The notes beneath the pieces are model-generated. The model saw only the letters and a list, made by a program, of their open reading frames with translations. It ran no database searches and was not told where the DNA came from. Shown here piece after piece: positions 6,138 to 8,153 of a stretch of DNA of 8,153 nucleotides. The DNA is from Deinococcus sp. Lineage in GTDB: Bacteria; Deinococcota; Deinococci; JACQHA01. Each line of letters opens with the position of its first letter. Within the stretch, counting starts at the first letter, position 1. Location: positions 1-8,153 of the forward strand of contig JACQHA010000039.1 in assembly GCA_016199255.1 (NCBI GenBank). Direction: 5' to 3'. Made by a program: the position numbers and the translations under genes.

Positions 6138-6826
6138 CTGGCAAACAGGAACCACTGCACCGCGTAGCCCAGGTGCGGCCCTTCGCTCAGGTCCAGCTCC
6201 GGCTGGCTGCGGTAGGGGAGCGTGGTCCAGCTAGGGTCTGGGGCTTGCTGAATGTAGATAGGCAGCAGGGGATAGGGGGTTTGCTCAGCCAGGCGCGCCA
6301 GGTTCACCCGGTTCCAGCTGGTCACCCGCCCCTGACCCGGCGCCTGGGTGGTGTCGGGCAATCCGCCGAAACGAGGGCGGTGCTGGGAGGTGCGGATCAC
6401 CCCCCGCACTTCCACCAGGCCTGGCTCGGTGAACTTCCCCCAGCGCTCGGGGGCGGCCTCTACCAGTGGTATCCAGCCCCGATCTACGAGCACCGCCTGG
6501 TCGCTGCCACTAATACGTAATGGGGTGAGCAGGTGCACCCCCGGCTGGGAATTCCACACCTGATTGCTCAGCGCCGCTTCCTGGGAGGGGTCGTATTCCC
6601 CTTTGACCATCACTGACCGGTACTCCATGTTGGCCAGATCGGCGCCCAGGGTTTCGCTGTCCAACACTAGTAGCGGCTGCGCTAGCTGGACACTCACCCG
6701 GGCGTTAAAGGTCCGGCGCTGCTGAAGCCGGTCTAGTTGCCAGATGCCCAGGCGCACCATCACCCCTAGGGCAGCAATGACCAGCAGGGTGGTCCACCAC
6801 CACTGGCGGCTGAAGAGTAGTCTCAT
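6029..6826 (-). CDS. surf1: SURF1 family cytochrome oxidase assembly protein
   Basis: The product is 265 aa with the two-helix layout of SURF1. TM1 covers residues about 11-28 and runs into GIWQLDRLQQRR (27-38), the family's N-terminal signature. A large extracytoplasmic domain contains VDRGWIP (114-120). TM2 (about 219-240) starts with HLGYAVQWFLFA (218-229), the C-terminal signature. SURF1 helps insert heme a into subunit I and stabilises early assembly intermediates of heme-copper oxidases. Its ATG overlaps the stop of the preceding gene in ATGA (6823-6826), which indicates translational coupling. It is the last gene of the oxidase cluster in this window. The tail after TM2 (about 25 residues, rich in Pro, Arg and Thr) is unlikely to be conserved. 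The frame stays open after the TGA at 6029-6031 for a short protein-like stretch before the mobile element begins. Confidence 0.95.
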   Translation of the reverse strand: MRLLFSRQWWWTTLLVIAALGVMVRLGIWQLDRLQQRRTFNARVSVQLAQPLLVLDSETLGADLANMEYRSVMVKGEYDPSQEAALSNQVWNSQPGVHLLTPLRISGSDQAVLVDRGWIPLVEAAPERWGKFTEPGLVEVRGVIRTSQHRPRFGGLPDTTQAPGQGRVTSWNRVNLARLAEQTPYPLLPIYIQQAPDPSWTTLPYRSQPELDLSEGPHLGYAVQWFLFASVLAIGYPFFVRHSTLPHTARPPAAQRTPPPPSGWA

Positions 6827-7335
6827 GAGTCAGCCTGCTTGGAGCGGGGGGCAAGAGGGAAGAGCACCAGGCTGTAGAGTGCCAGCAACGCCGCCATTGG
6901 CGGGCCGGCCAGAAGCAGCGCCTGCAGGCGGGTCCAGGCCGTCACCCGGGGGCGCACCTCCAGGCCCAGGTAGCGGCTGGGCTGGAAGGTACAGGCGTAG
7001 GCGTATTTGTTGGGCTGGTCCAGGGTCAGGCTGGCGGTGGTGCCCGGCGGCACCCAGACTGGCCCAAGCTGGTGGCTCACCAGATCTTCATTTTTCACGG
7101 CCAGTACATCCCCGACAACGAATACCAGGTCGGATGGTAAGGAGGGCACCGCTTCTCCAGCAGCTACTCGCTCTGCCGTGCCTGGGGGAATTACTAGCTC
7201 AATGCGCTGCGGCACCCGGTCGCTAGTGTCCTTGAGCAAGAGGAAGGTGCCTTCGCTGAAAGCCCAGGCCAGGGCCAGGCCGGCCACCAGGGAGAGGATG
7301 ATCCGCCAGCCTAGAGTGTTCGGAAGGAATTTCAT
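6823..7335 (-). CDS. Cupredoxin-like membrane protein of the oxidase operon, unknown function
   Basis: The product is 170 aa with a hydrophobic segment at each end (about 10-29 and 136-161) and a beta-rich middle (about 43-128) that reads like a cupredoxin: FVVGDVLAVKNEDLVSHQLG, then WVPPGTTASLTL, then YAYACTFQPSRYLGLEV. His88 and Cys115 fall where type-1 copper ligands occur. The second His (expected in a CTxHP-type motif) is Gln118, and no Met stands at the usual position (Leu123), so a classical blue-copper site is unlikely. The middle domain is probably outside the membrane, held by both helices. It starts 3 nt after the SCO stop and overlaps SURF1 by 4 nt, so a role in copper handling or oxidase assembly is the natural inference. 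It could also be a structural accessory subunit. The reading frame is certain from its packing in the operon; the fold is inferred from motif pattern. Confidence 0.85.
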   Translation of the reverse strand: MKFLPNTLGWRIILSLVAGLALAWAFSEGTFLLLKDTSDRVPQRIELVIPPGTAERVAAGEAVPSLPSDLVFVVGDVLAVKNEDLVSHQLGPVWVPPGTTASLTLDQPNKYAYACTFQPSRYLGLEVRPRVTAWTRLQALLLAGPPMAALLALYSLVLFPLAPRSKQADS

Positions 7336-7337
7336 AA

Positions 7338-7925
7338 CTAGCTGCCTTTGAGCAGCTGCTGGATGTCCCGCGCCAGGTCGTTATCACTGGTTTCTATGGG
7401 ATAGGTGAGCCGGAGATTGCCCCTAGGGTCTATGGCGTAGATGCGGGAGGTGTGCTCGACCAACTCCGTGCGCTTGGCCTGGTAAACGCCGTAGCTGCGC
7501 CAGACCGGCTCTAACTCTGCGGTGCTGCCAGTTAGGCCAGTGAACGCCGGGTCGAACCTGGCCAGGAATTCCCCGATGTGCTCTTGGGTGTCCTGCTCTG
7601 GGTCAACAGTGATGAACACGACCCGCACCCGCTCCGCTTGGTTTCCCAGCTGGGCTCGCACCTGCTTGAGCTGCGCTAGGGTAGCGGGGCACTCATCAGG
7701 GCAGGAGGTGTAGCCGAAGAAGAGCAGCACCACGTTGCCCGTCTGCTGGCTGAGGTGGAAGGGCTGGCCGAACTGGTCAGTCAGTGCAAAGTCCACCGCC
7801 GGCACCGGCGGGTCAATGAGCGAGCCGTGAAACACATAGGGCCGGGTGAACAGCCCTGTACCAGCTACTGCCAGGGCCAGTCCAGCAGTAATCACCAGCC
7901 CCAGCAGCACTGGATTGACCTTCAT
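7338..7925 (-). CDS. sco1: SCO1/SenC/PrrC family copper chaperone
   Basis: The product is 195 aa. One N-terminal membrane anchor (residues about 5-27) precedes a thioredoxin-fold domain facing the outside. The copper site is complete: FFGYTSCPDECP (Cys75, Cys79) and the distal His158 in VEHTSRIYAID. VFITVDPEQDT (103-113) and FTGLTGS (128-134) are further family signatures. SCO proteins deliver copper to, or reduce the cysteines of, the CuA site in subunit II of cytochrome c oxidase. The ATG lies 4 nt after the subunit III stop, and the next gene follows after 2 nt, so all are in one transcript. No residues are missing, and the length is typical for bacterial members. Confidence 0.97.
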   Translation of the reverse strand: MKVNPVLLGLVITAGLALAVAGTGLFTRPYVFHGSLIDPPVPAVDFALTDQFGQPFHLSQQTGNVVLLFFGYTSCPDECPATLAQLKQVRAQLGNQAERVRVVFITVDPEQDTQEHIGEFLARFDPAFTGLTGSTAELEPVWRSYGVYQAKRTELVEHTSRIYAIDPRGNLRLTYPIETSDNDLARDIQQLLKGS

Positions 7926-7929
7926 GGCC

Positions 7930-8153
7930 TTACTCTACTGCTACTGTCCCGATCAGGTACAGCGCCGGATAGAAGAAGATCCAGACCACGTCCACGAAGT
8001 GCCAGTAGTTGGCGCAGGCCTCCACCGGCCAGTGCCGCTCGGCCGAGTAGCGGCCCTTGCGCCCATGGTTATAGACAAACAGCAGGAAGAGCACCCCGGT
8101 GAACACGTGCAGGGCGTGCATGCCAGTCATCATGTAGAACACCGAGCCAGAAG
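7930..8153 (-). CDS. coxC: Cytochrome c oxidase subunit III, C-terminal part (5' end beyond window)
   Basis: Only the last 73 residues are present, because the frame is open through the right edge. They hold the last two membrane helices of heme-copper oxidase subunit [23 protein letters not shown], a short basic loop ([10 protein letters not shown]), then the signature [19 protein letters not shown] followed by [11 protein letters not shown] and a TAA stop. The conserved Glu and the YWHFVD block mark it as aa3/caa3-type. Subunit III stabilises the proton-pumping core formed by subunits I and II. It is the most upstream visible gene of the operon, so subunits I and II are probably encoded to the right of the window. 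Confidence 0.95.
   Translation of the reverse strand, partial: SGSVFYMMTGMHALHVFTGVLFLLFVYNHGRKGRYSAERHWPVEACANYWHFVDVVWIFFYPALYLIGTVAVE

Noticed and set aside
5936..6520. Plus-strand open frame of 194 codons opposite SURF1
   Set aside because: It begins inside the right-end hairpin of the mobile element and is antisense to SURF1, which carries both family signatures.

Overview
The window reads as chromosomal DNA from a GC-rich bacterium with aerobic respiration. A caa3/aa3-type cytochrome oxidase cluster (subunit III, SCO, a cupredoxin-like protein, SURF1) lies close to genes of the 2-hydroxyacyl-CoA dehydratase/benzoyl-CoA reductase activase family and to a split-barrel flavin/F420-type protein. 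This mix would fit a Chloroflexota-like lineage, but no marker gene here fixes the taxonomy, so that is inference only.

Left part (1-3659, minus strand): two tightly spaced genes, transcribed right to left. The first encodes a tandem BadF/BadG/BcrA/BcrD-type ATPase (about 765 aa, two ASKHA domains, each followed by a cysteine-rich segment). The second starts 12 nt after its stop and encodes an activase-related protein (DUF2229/COG3580-3581 type) that runs off the left edge. In many genomes these modules form one very long polypeptide; here they are two genes. The expected role is ATP-driven electron transfer to, or maturation of, an Fe-S dehydratase/reductase.

Middle (3660-4701): a 435-nt gap with no convincing gene, then a plus-strand gene for a pyridoxamine-phosphate-oxidase-like split-barrel protein (4095-4574).

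Insertion (4702-5956): a complete TnpB-only element of the IS200/IS605 superfamily, with no tnpA. Its two ends carry near-identical hairpins that differ by a compensatory base-pair swap. The putative cleavage tetranucleotides (TTAC left, TCAC right) and the hairpin-foot guides (AAAG, GAAG) fit the pairing scheme known for IS608. TnpB has all RuvC and zinc-ribbon residues. It starts at a GTG placed where a transcript from the adjacent TATAAT box would begin, so the mRNA is probably leaderless. The element sits between the convergent PPOX-like gene and SURF1 gene and breaks no recognisable gene.

Right part (6029-8153, minus strand): a compact operon in transcription order coxC (partial, enters from the right edge), SCO, a two-TM cupredoxin-like protein, SURF1. 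Gaps are 4 nt, 2 nt and a 4-nt ATGA overlap. Subunit III is structural; SCO delivers copper to CuA; SURF1 assists heme a/oxidase assembly. The cupredoxin-like protein is the least understood member and has lost some of the usual copper ligands.
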